From positions 1 through 64,000 of the forward strand of contig JANQQU010000073.1 in NCBI GenBank assembly GCA_028284905.1: a stretch of DNA of 64,000 bases. Direction: 5' to 3'. The notes beneath the pieces were generated by a model. That model worked only from the letters and a program-made list of their open reading frames with translations. It had not been told where the DNA came from and made no database searches. This DNA is from Calditrichia bacterium (lineage in GTDB: Bacteria > Calditrichota > Calditrichia > RBG-13-44-9 > J075). The translations under genes and the position numbers were made by a program. Below, piece after piece: positions 42,007 to 51,700 of this stretch (its first letter is position 1; each line of letters opens with the position of its first letter).

Positions 42007-44169
42007 ATGAAGCGCTTATTACAAATTTTATTTCCGGCAATTCTCATTTTTTCAATGCAAACCGCCTGGAGTAATGAAAAGCTAATCGTCCAGGATCCGC
42101 AAAGGACCTGGCGCTACGGAGATGCTACCATCGAAGAAGCAGTAATCAGCATCCGCCCCAAAGGGGTCTATATGGAATATGGTTTATATTTAACAATTTC
42201 CGCCGAGGGTTTGAACTTTACACAAAATGATATTCTCGAAGTCATTTACGAATTCGAACTCCCGGAAAATGCCATCGTGCATGATTTATGGCTTTGGGTA
42301 GGGGAAGATATTATGCGGGCCCGAATGTACGACCGCTGGACGGCAGCCAATATTTATAATGGTATTGTCAATCGGAGGCGGGATCCGGCAATCATCTTCA
42401 AAGAATCGCCCACGCAATACAGATTGCTTATCTATCCCATGCGGGGAAATGAATCCCGGAGAATTAAGCTGACCTACCTCGTTCCTACAGACTGGACTGC
42501 GCTATCTGTGCAGGCTAAACTCCCTACGCATTTGTTGAATCTCTCTCATCAACCATTATCAGTTTTCAATGTTATTTTTTGGCCGGATGAGCAATGGCAT
42601 TCTCCACAAATACAGGAGTTTCCGGAAATTCCTTTTATTTTGAATGAGCATCCGTCTCTCGGCAATTATTTCCAGGCAGACCTTCCCCCGGAGGCAATTG
42701 AGATTCCGCTACACTTCAGCCTGAGTTCTCCAATGGAAAACGGTGTTTACCTTAATCATTTGCCGATAGATGATGGCGGTATCTATCAACTTGCCTTTTT
42801 GCCATCGCAGGCGATGGAAGTCTCCCTGGACAAAAAGGTGTTGTTCCTCATCGATCATGTTGCCGAAAAAACAACTTACAATGTAGCACTGATCATCGAT
42901 ATGTTGAGAATTCAGCTGTTAAATCATTTCACCGGCACAGATTCCTTCAATGTTATGTTAATCGAGGGGCTGAACATTCACACACTCTCTCCGGAATGGA
43001 TTCCCGCTAATGCCGCCAGTATCGAAATGTGGATGGATCAGTTGCAAAACAAGCAGCTGAATGATTACTCTTCGATTTTGCAGATGATCGAAAACAGCGT
43101 GAGTTATATCCAATCCCGGAATGACAACGCCTGCATTTTTATTCTCTCCAGCGCGGATCATCTGGGCGAATTTCAGGTCGCCAATCCATTGCTTGACCAT
43201 ATCTTCAATATCAGCGATCGGGAAATTCCCTTTCAGATTTTCGATTATGCTAACCTGGATGTGGAAAGCCATTGGTTTGGAGGTCGTTCCTATCGGGGGA
43301 ATGAGTATTTATACGGCGCGCTCTCCCGGCAAACCAATGGAGAATTTCGGCGTTTAAACAGTCTATCACAATCAATAAGCGCAGTCGTCACAGAGCTGTT
43401 TTCTCTGCTGGGTGGGTTTATCAATGCTTTTGATTTGCAAACATCATTGGAAAACGGTTTTTGCTATGCGAGATATGACATTACCAATACCGACCAGGAT
43501 TATTACATTGGCAAGCCATTCCTCCAGATAGGCAAATATTATGGTGATTTTCCTTTTAATATCAATGCATCCGGGCTGTACTATAATTCTCCGGTTTTCA
43601 CCAACCTTTCCGTACCTGCTGAAAATATTAACAGCGCAGACTCCCTCTCGGAAGAAATATGGGCGGGTAACAATATCCAGGGCCTTGAAAGCCGCCCGCA
43701 GACCAATTCGTTAATTACTGAAATTGTGGATATTAGCCTGGCTGAAAGGGTACTATCCCGGTATACCGCTTTCCTTGCCCTGGAGCCCAGCGACACCGTT
43801 CAACCCTGTACCGATTGCTACGATGAAACCGGTCTGGTTACCGGCATCGAAGAATTGAGTGATACCACCCGTACAGATACACTAAAGCTAACAGCATTTC
43901 CGAATCCCTTTAACGCCAGCACAACAATTGAAATGCGTCTTCCGCAAAATTTCTATCAAACTCCGGAAGAACTGTCATTCCGCATATTTAATGTGCTTGG
44001 CCAGCAGGTAAAGCAATTCGCGTTAAATCCACGCGGCAACCGGCATAATTTTCATTTTGAATGGGACGGTAGAAACGACCGGGGCACGGCTGTCGCCAGT
44101 GGGGTCTATCTCTTTGTCGCCAATAGCCAGAGCCAACGGAAAGTGCTGAAATTAATTTTGATGAAGTAA
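42007..44169 (+). CDS. Secreted VIT-domain protein with VWA-like core and T9SS-type tail
   Basis: A 720-residue exported protein. The signal peptide (MKRLLQILFPAILIFSMQTAWS) is followed by a VIT domain (about 30-165; VEVIYEF-like strand, WVGEDIMRARMYDRWTA, RIKLTYLVP). The middle (about 260-480) has the layout of a von Willebrand A domain (VLFLIDH, TDSFNVMLIEG, CIFILSS), but the metal site DxSxS is replaced by DHVAE. The end is a FlgD-like/T9SS sorting domain (TAFPNPFNASTTIEMRL, GTAVASGVYLF, KVLKLILMK). The start follows AAAGGAGGAG. It may mediate surface adhesion; function is not established. Confidence 0.85.
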   Translation: MKRLLQILFPAILIFSMQTAWSNEKLIVQDPQRTWRYGDATIEEAVISIRPKGVYMEYGLYLTISAEGLNFTQNDILEVIYEFELPENAIVHDLWLWVGEDIMRARMYDRWTAANIYNGIVNRRRDPAIIFKESPTQYRLLIYPMRGNESRRIKLTYLVPTDWTALSVQAKLPTHLLNLSHQPLSVFNVIFWPDEQWHSPQIQEFPEIPFILNEHPSLGNYFQADLPPEAIEIPLHFSLSSPMENGVYLNHLPIDDGGIYQLAFLPSQAMEVSLDKKVLFLIDHVAEKTTYNVALIIDMLRIQLLNHFTGTDSFNVMLIEGLNIHTLSPEWIPANAASIEMWMDQLQNKQLNDYSSILQMIENSVSYIQSRNDNACIFILSSADHLGEFQVANPLLDHIFNISDREIPFQIFDYANLDVESHWFGGRSYRGNEYLYGALSRQTNGEFRRLNSLSQSISAVVTELFSLLGGFINAFDLQTSLENGFCYARYDITNTDQDYYIGKPFLQIGKYYGDFPFNINASGLYYNSPVFTNLSVPAENINSADSLSEEIWAGNNIQGLESRPQTNSLITEIVDISLAERVLSRYTAFLALEPSDTVQPCTDCYDETGLVTGIEELSDTTRTDTLKLTAFPNPFNASTTIEMRLPQNFYQTPEELSFRIFNVLGQQVKQFALNPRGNRHNFHFEWDGRNDRGTAVASGVYLFVANSQSQRKVLKLILMK

Positions 44170-44352
44170 GGAAGTTTTAACAGTAGTCTGAAGTCGATAT
44201 TTATTTGAGGATATCTATAAAAAACAATTTGCCAAGTGGTATTTTTTTTGTAAAATTTATATGATGTATGACAAAAATCTAGTAATACAACACGAGATTG
44301 ATCAGATTGCTACTAAATTCAACATTATATAAACCTATCCTAAAGGCATGTT

Positions 44353-46662
44353 ATGTACAAAAAGATGATCTTGTTGAGCACGTTGTTTTTCTTTGTGATA
44401 TCCTCACAATTATTCAGCCAAACGACGCAAAAGGTTAATTCCGCCCAGGAATTGGAAGATGCAATAAAAGCGGCAAAAGCCGGTGACGAAATTGTTCTTT
44501 CGAATGGGGTTTGGGAAAATGTCCAAATTCGCTTTACCGGGACAGGCACGAAAGAGAAGCCGATCAATTTACGGGCGGAAACACCGGGAAAAGTTACCCT
44601 GGAAGGACAATCCTCTTTAAAAATTGGCGGCGAATATCTGGTTGTCGATGGGTTGTATTTCAAAAATGGCTACACCGCTACCGGATGGGTGATCGAATTC
44701 CGGGTTAACAAGAAGTTGTTAGCCAATCACTGTAAGGTCATTAATTGTGTCATCGAAGATTATACCCAGCCAAACCGTTATACGCATGACCTCTGGGTGG
44801 AATTCTTTGGTAAACATAATCAATTGGATCGTTGTTACCTGGCAGGAAAATTTAATCAAGGCCCAACCTTGCGGGTTAATTTACGCGGCAATGAGCATAT
44901 CAAGAATTACCATCAGATAACCAATAATTATTTTGGTCCGCGTCCCCGGAAGGGAGGTCCCCGGGCGGAAACGATTCAAATCGGTGCCAGCTATACTTCG
45001 ATTATGCCCTCGTATGTCAACGTTTCGAATAATTTATTCGAAAAGTGTAACGGAGAAGTTGAGGTCATATCCAGCAAGTCTAATTTTAATGAGTTCAGAA
45101 ATAATGTCTTTTATAAATGCGAAGGTTCCATGGTAACGCGCCATGGCAACTTTTGCATAATCGATGGCAACTTTTTTATCGGTGAAGAAAAGTCGGCTTT
45201 TACCGGCGGTATGCGGATTATCAATACCGGGCATTGGATTTCGAACAACTATTTTTACCGGATAAACGGCGATGAGTTTCGAGCGCCCCTGGCAATAATG
45301 AACGGTATTCCGAAATCGTCCCGTAATCGTTATCACCAGGTTACGGATGCGGTTGTTGCCCACAATACCTGGGTCGATTGTAAATCTCCCTGGCAAATCA
45401 GTGTTGGCGCAAATTCGGATAAGAGCGATGTGCTTCCCCCGTCGGAAATCCGCTCCGAACGCCCGATCAGAACCATCATTGCCAACAACATCATCTACAA
45501 CGATCAGGTAGAAAGTAAGCCGATTAAAGCATATGATAAAATTGACGGCATTACCTTTAAAAACAACCTGATTAACCATCAATCCGAAGCGATTGAATAC
45601 GACGCTTTAGCAGTTAGCGATCTTAAAATGAAGCAAGTTTCCGATTGGCTATATCTCCCCACCGAATTTACTGAAGAGATGCGCGACGTATATCCCGGCT
45701 ACGAATTTGACCAAATTGAAACAGACATATTGGGGAATGCCCGGGCCGGTGAAAATGCGGTTGGCGCCATCAGTAAAACAACGGATGAAATGGATATCGA
45801 TCGCAGTAAATATGGCCCAGCCTGGTATTCTCCGAAAAAAGAGCAATCCACCCCGAAAGTTATCACTGTTTCCGCGGATGCCAGTATCTCCGAAGCCATT
45901 GCGAAGGCAAACAGCGGCGATATTCTCGCTTTAGACGGAGCGACCTATAAGATCGAGCGTCCGCTGGACATCAAGAAGCAGATCACCATCAAAGCAAGAA
46001 ATAAAGATCGCAAACCGAAAATTGTTTATGCTGGTGATAGCGATACGCCGGTTTTTCAAATGAATCCCCGCGGTCATCTGACTGTCAGCAATATCGTTCT
46101 TAAAGGCGACAAAGAACAGTATGCCTTTGCGCCGCTGGCAGAGAATATGTCCTTTGGCTATAACCTTTTTGTCAACGACTGTCAAATCGAAAACTTCAAG
46201 AATGTTCACATCGCCTATAAGGGATCTTTTGCGGATACCGTATCTTTCGTAAATACGACAATGAAGGACTGTATGAATGGCCTGGAACTAGCGGCTGAGA
46301 CCGATGACAAGGGAGATTATAACGCTGAATTCTTTGACATCATCAATTGCGAATTTGAGAACATTGAAAAGAATGTCGTTCATTTTTACCGCGGTGGTTA
46401 CGATGAGTCAACCATTGGCGGCGTGCTGAAAGTTCATGGCAGTAAGTTCAGTAATTGTGGCGGGGCAGAGGAAAGCAATGTGTTGGTAAAAACCCGCGGC
46501 ATCATTAATGTCGATATTTCCAAAAACACTTTTCAGAACAATTCGGTGAAATACGTTGCGGTGTTGTGGGGAGAAAAGAACAATCAACATTCCGGAAATA
46601 AGATCAGCGATTCCGGCGAAATTCTGGTTGAGCGTTTTCTGAAGCAGAAGTTGATGTATTAA
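44353..46662 (+). CDS. Alginate lyase / chondroitinase-B-like lyase, polysaccharide lyase family 6
   Basis: A 769-residue exported beta-helix lyase. Signal peptide MYKKMILLSTLFFFVISSQL; residues about 25-420 form the catalytic parallel beta-helix of PL6, with the catalytic Lys242 (VISSKSN) and Arg263 (VTRHGN) 21 residues apart as in characterised PL6 enzymes. Residues about 500-765 form a second beta-helix. It cleaves alginate (or possibly dermatan-type uronans) by beta-elimination, probably in the periplasm or outside. No sorting domain is present. It stands alone: no other alginate-use genes are seen, though a hybrid sensor lies 10 kb away. Confidence 0.88.
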   Translation: MYKKMILLSTLFFFVISSQLFSQTTQKVNSAQELEDAIKAAKAGDEIVLSNGVWENVQIRFTGTGTKEKPINLRAETPGKVTLEGQSSLKIGGEYLVVDGLYFKNGYTATGWVIEFRVNKKLLANHCKVINCVIEDYTQPNRYTHDLWVEFFGKHNQLDRCYLAGKFNQGPTLRVNLRGNEHIKNYHQITNNYFGPRPRKGGPRAETIQIGASYTSIMPSYVNVSNNLFEKCNGEVEVISSKSNFNEFRNNVFYKCEGSMVTRHGNFCIIDGNFFIGEEKSAFTGGMRIINTGHWISNNYFYRINGDEFRAPLAIMNGIPKSSRNRYHQVTDAVVAHNTWVDCKSPWQISVGANSDKSDVLPPSEIRSERPIRTIIANNIIYNDQVESKPIKAYDKIDGITFKNNLINHQSEAIEYDALAVSDLKMKQVSDWLYLPTEFTEEMRDVYPGYEFDQIETDILGNARAGENAVGAISKTTDEMDIDRSKYGPAWYSPKKEQSTPKVITVSADASISEAIAKANSGDILALDGATYKIERPLDIKKQITIKARNKDRKPKIVYAGDSDTPVFQMNPRGHLTVSNIVLKGDKEQYAFAPLAENMSFGYNLFVNDCQIENFKNVHIAYKGSFADTVSFVNTTMKDCMNGLELAAETDDKGDYNAEFFDIINCEFENIEKNVVHFYRGGYDESTIGGVLKVHGSKFSNCGGAEESNVLVKTRGIINVDISKNTFQNNSVKYVAVLWGEKNNQHSGNKISDSGEILVERFLKQKLMY

Positions 46663-46701
46663 ACCGTAAATTTTTGTCAACTATATAACTTCATTTTATC
46701 C

Positions 46702-46786
46702 GTCATCGCGAGGCGCTTTTGCCAAAGCGATCTCATCGTTGCATGCATCATAGGAGATCGCTTCGGTAAAAGCGCCTCGCGATGAC
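46702..46786. repeat. Dispersed palindromic repeat, copy 2
   Basis: An 85-bp copy with ends GTCATCGCGAGGCGCTTTTG and inverse CAAAAGCGCCTCGCGATGAC-like arms, longer perfect arms than copy 1. It lies between the convergent lyase and acetyltransferase genes and may act as a bidirectional hairpin. Confidence 0.85.
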
Positions 46787-46814
46787 ACCAAAATCTACTT
46801 CTATATTTACTTTC

Positions 46815-47312
46815 TCATGCTTCCAGCCATTTGTACATTACATGCGCATCCACAAAACCTAATTTCTGATGAGCAAAGGCTTTTGGCAGAGTACCGGCGA
46901 TCCCAAATCCCAGTTTTTGCCACAGCCGAACCGCCCCTTCGTTGGTAGCCACCACCAGATTGAATTGCATCGCTTTAAATCCGAATTTGTGCGCTGCTTC
47001 CTGAGAATGTTCGCACATCAAGGTGGCGACGCCTTTCCCTCGTGCTTCTTCCGAAACCATGTAGCCGCAATTACATACGTGGCCTCCCAGTCCCGGTTGG
47101 TTTTGCTTGATAAAATAAGTGCCGATAATCTTATCATTTTCTATTGCCACGTAGGTTGCCAATGGTTTTTCCAGCCATTCTTTTAATGCATCATCCTTGC
47201 TGATATTCGGATCATAGGCATAAGTATCGCCGGAACTAACAATCCGGGAAAAGATTTCCCAGATGGCATCGCGATCTTCTTGTCGGCACTTCCGGATGTT
47301 AAAATTTTCCAC
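46815..47312 (-). CDS. GNAT-family N-acetyltransferase
   Basis: A 165-residue GCN5-related acetyltransferase using acetyl-CoA. The acetyl-CoA site reads VSEEARGKGVATLMCEHS; other marks are NFNIRKCRQED at the start and NEGAVRLWQKLGF near the end. The acceptor is unknown. The start codon is GTG with GGAGA upstream. It is a single gene between repeats. Confidence 0.85.
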   Translation of the reverse strand: MENFNIRKCRQEDRDAIWEIFSRIVSSGDTYAYDPNISKDDALKEWLEKPLATYVAIENDKIIGTYFIKQNQPGLGGHVCNCGYMVSEEARGKGVATLMCEHSQEAAHKFGFKAMQFNLVVATNEGAVRLWQKLGFGIAGTLPKAFAHQKLGFVDAHVMYKWLEA

Positions 47313-47434
47313 TAAAGTCTCTCCGCAAAAAAATGTTTCTTTCCAGTTGTTTTCTCATTTTTAAAAACGTATACTGTCGGCCAATTTTCAGAAAGGTAGT
47401 ATCTGAAAAGCGAGCATTAGCCTAAATGCTCCTC

Positions 47435-47497
47435 CGGGTATCATCGTCCCCAATGACGGTGAAATACGGGTATCATCGTCCCCCCTAATGATGATGA
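47435..47497 (+). promoter_or_regulatory. Two tandem near-identical hairpins upstream of the MarC gene
   Basis: A 17-base direct repeat (47435-47451 and 47467-47483) forms, with the sequence after each copy, a hairpin: TCATCGTC/GACGGTGA (47441-47462) and TCATCGTC/GATGATGA (47473-47497). The second arm differs between copies but pairing is kept through G-U changes. They end 66 nt before the marC-type start. Confidence 0.45.
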
Positions 47498-47562
47498 AAT
47501 AACTAATATTTTACATCAATTTTTTCGTTTTACTTCACCATTAAGCGTACAGGAGGTGTACT

Positions 47563-48150
47563 ATGACCATCTTTTCAGCTGCTTTGCTCTTATTTTTAGT
47601 AATGGATCCAGTCGGCAATATTCCCTTTTTCTTAACGACACTCAAGAATCTTGATAATAAACGAAAGAAGATTGTCATTTTAAGGGAGCTCTTTCTGGCA
47701 TTGGCGGTATTGGTGATTTTCTTATTTTTCGGAAGATATATTCTCAATATTCTCCAAATTTCCGAACCATCGCTAACAATGTCCGGCGGAATTATTTTGT
47801 TCCTCATTGCATTACGGATGATTTTCCCGCACGGTAAAAAGAATGGCGATCAGGAACTTGAAGGAGAGCCATTTCTGGTGCCTTTGGCAATTCCACTTAT
47901 TGCCGGCCCTTCTTCTTTGGCCTCGGTAATGCTCCTGATGAGTCAGGATCCCACCCGCTGGCTGGATTGGTTAGCTGCCCTGGGAATCGCCTGGCTTGCC
48001 TCAGGTATCATCTTATTCCTGGCGAACAGCCTAAGCCGTTTTCTCGGCTCCCGCGGACTTATTGCTATTGAGCGCCTGATGGGAATGATTCTTACAACCA
48101 TCGCGATTCAGATGATTATGGAAGGCGTGCGGAAGTTTTTAACCCTATAG
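47563..48150 (+). CDS. MarC/SnatA-family inner-membrane protein
   Basis: A 195-residue protein with six hydrophobic helices. MarC family marks: FLVMDPVGNIPFF near the start, SEPSLTMSGGIILFLIALRM and PLAIPLIAGPSSLASVMLL. Family members were linked to small neutral amino acid transport, but function is unsettled and a multidrug role is not supported. A strong AGGAGGT site precedes the ATG. Two tandem hairpins lie upstream; a short-repeat element starts 16 nt after its stop. Confidence 0.88.
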   Translation: MTIFSAALLLFLVMDPVGNIPFFLTTLKNLDNKRKKIVILRELFLALAVLVIFLFFGRYILNILQISEPSLTMSGGIILFLIALRMIFPHGKKNGDQELEGEPFLVPLAIPLIAGPSSLASVMLLMSQDPTRWLDWLAALGIAWLASGIILFLANSLSRFLGSRGLIAIERLMGMILTTIAIQMIMEGVRKFLTL

Positions 48151-48165
48151 AAAGGTAAAACTTTT

Positions 48166-48264
48166 AATGCGGAATGGCGAATTTGGAATTCGGAATGGCG
48201 AATGCGGAATGCGGAATCTAATACTTTACTTTAATTCCAAATTCCGCATTCCAAATTCCGCATT
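48166..48264. repeat. Self-complementary GGAATGC tandem element
   Basis: The left arm (48166-48218) is built from GGAAT plus GCGAAT/GCGGAAT units, the right arm (48233-48264) from inverse ATTCCGC/ATTCCAA units. It lies exactly between two convergent genes and ends at the stop of the VOC gene. The same unit makes up the larger element at 63047. Confidence 0.75.
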
Positions 48265-48660
48265 TCACTCTTGCCCTTCTTCCCCACTTGGCTCCCAGAA
48301 TTCCAGCTTTCGTCCTTCCGGATCGATTGCCCAGCCGAGGCGCCCGGAATCAAATGTGAATATTTCATCGAGCACTTCGATACCGGCAGCTTTCAGTTCA
48401 GTGAGAAATTCATCCAGATTATCGACCCGAAAGTTGACCATAAACGGTGCTTTTCCCGGCTTAAAATTATCCGCATCTTCTCCAAAGACTTCCAATACGG
48501 TGCGCCCGATATGTTCCGGAGTCGCTTTCTCCCGCCAGTAAAAAGATGCAACACCATGCTCGTCAGTATCGATGCCGAGATGCTTGCGATACCATTCCTG
48601 CAATGCTTTTGGATCCTGGGATTTAAAAATTATACCCCCAATACCGGTTATTTTTGCCAT
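48265..48660 (-). CDS. VOC (glyoxalase/bleomycin resistance) family protein
   Basis: A 131-residue vicinal-oxygen-chelate protein with the beta-alpha-beta-beta-beta repeats (TGIGGIIFKSQDP, FMVNFRVDNLDEFL, GWAIDPEGRKLEFWEP). VOC proteins bind a metal for varied chemistry; His and Glu ligands are partly recognisable (KLEFWEP). The start at 48660 has GGAGGTGATC before it. It is paralogous to the membrane-anchored protein at 61476 (both have TGIGGIxFK and EWYxxHLGxDTD). Substrate unknown. Confidence 0.85.
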   Translation of the reverse strand: MAKITGIGGIIFKSQDPKALQEWYRKHLGIDTDEHGVASFYWREKATPEHIGRTVLEVFGEDADNFKPGKAPFMVNFRVDNLDEFLTELKAAGIEVLDEIFTFDSGRLGWAIDPEGRKLEFWEPSGEEGQE

Positions 48661-48925
48661 GATCACCTCCATCGGAATTGTTTGCAGAGTTTATTCGCTG
48701 TAAGAATCAAAATAAATTAACGGCTTTATAGTAAAGAATGCTATAACCAAATCAGGGCATTTTTACTAATTCATTCAATTTTCGCGTTTCTCCGTCAAAC
48801 AATTTTCACTGAATCATTTCTCAGATGCCAACAATTTTGAGTTATGCGAACTTTCAGTGCAACATTCCTGGTTATTCGCAGTCTGAAACGAAAAATACCA
48901 TAGGCGAAAAAAACAGGGCCGGACC

Positions 48926-51340
48926 ATGATCAAATCATATTTCATCACTGCATTACGAAATGCCATTCGGCACAAAGGCTACTCTTTTATTAACATTGCC
49001 GGGCTCTCGCTGGGCATAATCGGTTGTATGCTTATCCTCGTATATGTGTTAACGGAACTTAGTTTCGATCGTTATCACACTCATGCGAAAAACATTTACC
49101 GCGTCGGCATCGATGCGAATATTGGTGGACAAGCTGCTAAAATGCCAATTAGTAATGCCCCCTTGATGTCGGTGCTACTAAAAGATTACCCGGAAGTCAT
49201 TAATGCTGTCCGCATTCGGAAAACCTCACGGATGCCGGTTAAGATTGGCGAAAAGAATTTTTACGAGGAAAATATCGCTTATGCTGATGCGTCCATGTTT
49301 GAAGTATTTTCCCATCCAATGATTTATGGCGATCCGGAAACCGCTCTAAAAGAAGCCCATTCTGTTGTTTTAACGGAAACGATGGCCCGAAAATATTTTC
49401 CAAATCCACTCCATGAGAAAGGCTATGCCAATCCGGTGGGGCAGGCGATTAAGTTCAACAATGGGGATGATTTTCAGGTAACCGGCGTTATCGAAGATGT
49501 GCCGGACAATTCTCACTTTACCTTCGACTTTCTGCTCTCATTCCAAACACTTTATGCCAGAAATCCGCAACATCTGGAAAACTGGATGTCTTTTAATTAC
49601 TACACATACCTCCATCTTTCCGAGGATACTGATTATCTTATTTTTCAGGAAAAAATGGCGCAGGTGGTTCAAACTTATCTAAGTCCGACGCTCAATGCGA
49701 TTGGCGGACGTATCGATTATTTTTTACAACCGCTCACCGATATCCATCTTCATTCCAACCTGGAAAACGAAGTGGCAGCTAACAGCGATATCGCCTATAT
49801 TTACATTTTTTCCGCTGTTGCCTTTTTCATTCTATTGCTGGCCTGTATAAATTTTATGAACCTCGCTACCGCCCGGTCTGCGCAAAGAGCGCGGGAAGTT
49901 GGTATGCGTAAGGTGCTGGGTGCCAGACGGCGCCGTCTCATCTTCCAATTTCTCGGTGAATCTATTATCTATAGCCTTACCGCATTGGCGATTGCCCTGG
50001 TTGTTGTTCCGCTGGTTTTACCATTTTTCAGTGATATCGCCGGTCGACAACTACAGCTGGACTTTGCTACCCGTCCCTGGTTACTACCGGCATTTTTTGC
50101 ACTCGCACTGCTGGTCGGTATCCTTGGCGGCAGCTACCCTGCCCTGTTTTTATCAGCGTTTCGTCCCATTAAAGTTTTAAAAGGCCACTTGAAAACCGGC
50201 AACAGTGGCTTGCGTTTTCGGAGAATTCTGGTGGTTTCTCAATTCGTCATCTCCGTAACGATGATGATTGGCGCATTGATTATCTATAGTCAATTGGACT
50301 ATCTAAAAAACAAACGCCTCGGTTTTCACAAGGAACAGGTAGTGACCATTCCGCTGATGGATGATAGTCTCGTCGGCGATTTAACCACGATTAAAACCGA
50401 GTTAGCGCGGGTGCCAGGGGTTATTAGCAGCGCGGCAGCATCAAAAGCGCCGGGTGAGAATATGGATGTCAATATTTACCTGCCGGAAGGATTTAGTGAG
50501 TCCGAGTCCCAGATTATGCAGCGAATGAATTTTGATGCGGATTTTGTCCCAACACTTAACATTGAGATTGTGGAAGGCCGGAACTTTTCCCGTGAATTTG
50601 CGACCGATCCGGAATCGGCAATACTAATCAATGAAACTGCGGCAAAGCGATTTGGTTGGGATAATCCTGTCGGGAAATATATTCGGGAATCAGACGACAG
50701 CGATGCCCGGCAGTGGACGGTCGTCGGGGTATTACAAGACTTTCACACCGAATCGCTGCACAGTGTTATTCAGCCTTTAATCGTTACCAACAGTGGCGGC
50801 TATATTAATGACTTACTGGTAAGGATCCGCCCGGAGAATATTGAGAGCACTATCACCGGTTTAAAGCAAAGCTGGCAAACGATCGATCCGAACCGTCCTT
50901 TCGAGTTTACTTTTCTGGATCAATCTTTTGACAGCCAATATCGCGCTGAAGAACAGTTTACCACGGTTTTCAACTATTTTACCCTCTTCGCCATATTTGT
51001 CGCCTGCCTCGGCCTCTTCGGAATGGCATCCTATGCTGCAGAGCAACGGACAAAAGAAATCGGTATCCGAAAAGTGCTTGGTGCCGGCGCTCCCGGCATT
51101 GTCTTCTTGCTCAGCAAAGAGATGATTTATCTGTTACTGGTTGCCAACGCTATCGCCTGGCCGCTCGCCTATTTTCTCATGGAAACCTGGTTGCAGGATT
51201 TTGCCTACCGGGTGGACATTGGCTGGCTGCCATTTCTTGCAGCGACAATACTTATGTTTGCCGTCGGATTCTTTACCGTTTCTTTCCAGTCTATTCGGGC
51301 AGCTTTGATGAATCCGATCAATGCATTGAAATATGAATAA
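48926..51340 (+). CDS. ABC transporter permease (MacB/FtsX type, duplicated)
   Basis: An 804-residue membrane protein: N-terminal helix (GYSFINIAGLSLGIIGCML), periplasmic MacB_PCD domain, three FtsX helices (about 290-410) with AREVGMRKVLGA, a second helix and PCD domain, and another FtsX domain at the end with TKEIGIRKVLGA. This double layout is the type used in mechanotransmission exporters of Bacteroidetes and Acidobacteria. No ATPase gene is adjacent, so it must share one encoded elsewhere. The substrate is unknown. Confidence 0.88.
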   Translation: MIKSYFITALRNAIRHKGYSFINIAGLSLGIIGCMLILVYVLTELSFDRYHTHAKNIYRVGIDANIGGQAAKMPISNAPLMSVLLKDYPEVINAVRIRKTSRMPVKIGEKNFYEENIAYADASMFEVFSHPMIYGDPETALKEAHSVVLTETMARKYFPNPLHEKGYANPVGQAIKFNNGDDFQVTGVIEDVPDNSHFTFDFLLSFQTLYARNPQHLENWMSFNYYTYLHLSEDTDYLIFQEKMAQVVQTYLSPTLNAIGGRIDYFLQPLTDIHLHSNLENEVAANSDIAYIYIFSAVAFFILLLACINFMNLATARSAQRAREVGMRKVLGARRRRLIFQFLGESIIYSLTALAIALVVVPLVLPFFSDIAGRQLQLDFATRPWLLPAFFALALLVGILGGSYPALFLSAFRPIKVLKGHLKTGNSGLRFRRILVVSQFVISVTMMIGALIIYSQLDYLKNKRLGFHKEQVVTIPLMDDSLVGDLTTIKTELARVPGVISSAAASKAPGENMDVNIYLPEGFSESESQIMQRMNFDADFVPTLNIEIVEGRNFSREFATDPESAILINETAAKRFGWDNPVGKYIRESDDSDARQWTVVGVLQDFHTESLHSVIQPLIVTNSGGYINDLLVRIRPENIESTITGLKQSWQTIDPNRPFEFTFLDQSFDSQYRAEEQFTTVFNYFTLFAIFVACLGLFGMASYAAEQRTKEIGIRKVLGAGAPGIVFLLSKEMIYLLLVANAIAWPLAYFLMETWLQDFAYRVDIGWLPFLAATILMFAVGFFTVSFQSIRAALMNPINALKYE

Positions 51341-51487
51341 TGAGAGAGTTTACTGGCTGGCAGATTTTAACTCGCCAGTCAAAGATTGCAGGTAGGCCGC
51401 TGCTTCCGATGGCTTTTGAAATTCAACAAAAGTTAAGCGGCGGTATTCTGTTGATGTTTGTAATTTTCGATTCGGAATGGAGGCTTT

Positions 51488-51659
51488 AAACCTGAATACT
51501 TAGTACCGGACACTTTTAAAAATTAGCCACTGATCAGCACAGATTTACACGGAATTAGAAAGATGCGTGATTATTTTTTAGTGAAACCTTTTATAAATCT
51601 GTGTTCATCTGTGTAAATCTGTGGCTTCAACAAAAGTGTCCGCTACTGAAACCTGAATA
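51488..51659. mobile_element. MITE-like inverted-repeat element flanked by 11-bp direct repeats
   Basis: Inverted ends (51502-51517 and 51632-51647, 15 of 16 bases matching) enclose inner inverse units of the type CACAGATTTACAC (51537-51552) and GTGTAAATCTGTGG (51611-51624). A perfect 11-bp direct repeat AAACCTGAATA stands on both sides (51488-51498 and 51649-51659), as a target duplication would. No coding sequence is inside. It lies in the 360-nt spacer between the ABC permease and the DUF3592 gene; the rest of that spacer shows nothing else. Confidence 0.65.
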
Positions 51660-51700
51660 TTCAAAACGCCGACGGGACATAATCATCAATACTTGTTCTA

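Noticed and set aside
51502-51647. Attenuator or small RNA reading of the inverted repeat after the ABC permease
   Set aside because: The flanking 11-bp direct repeats and repeat-unit content fit an inserted element better; no promoter was seen.
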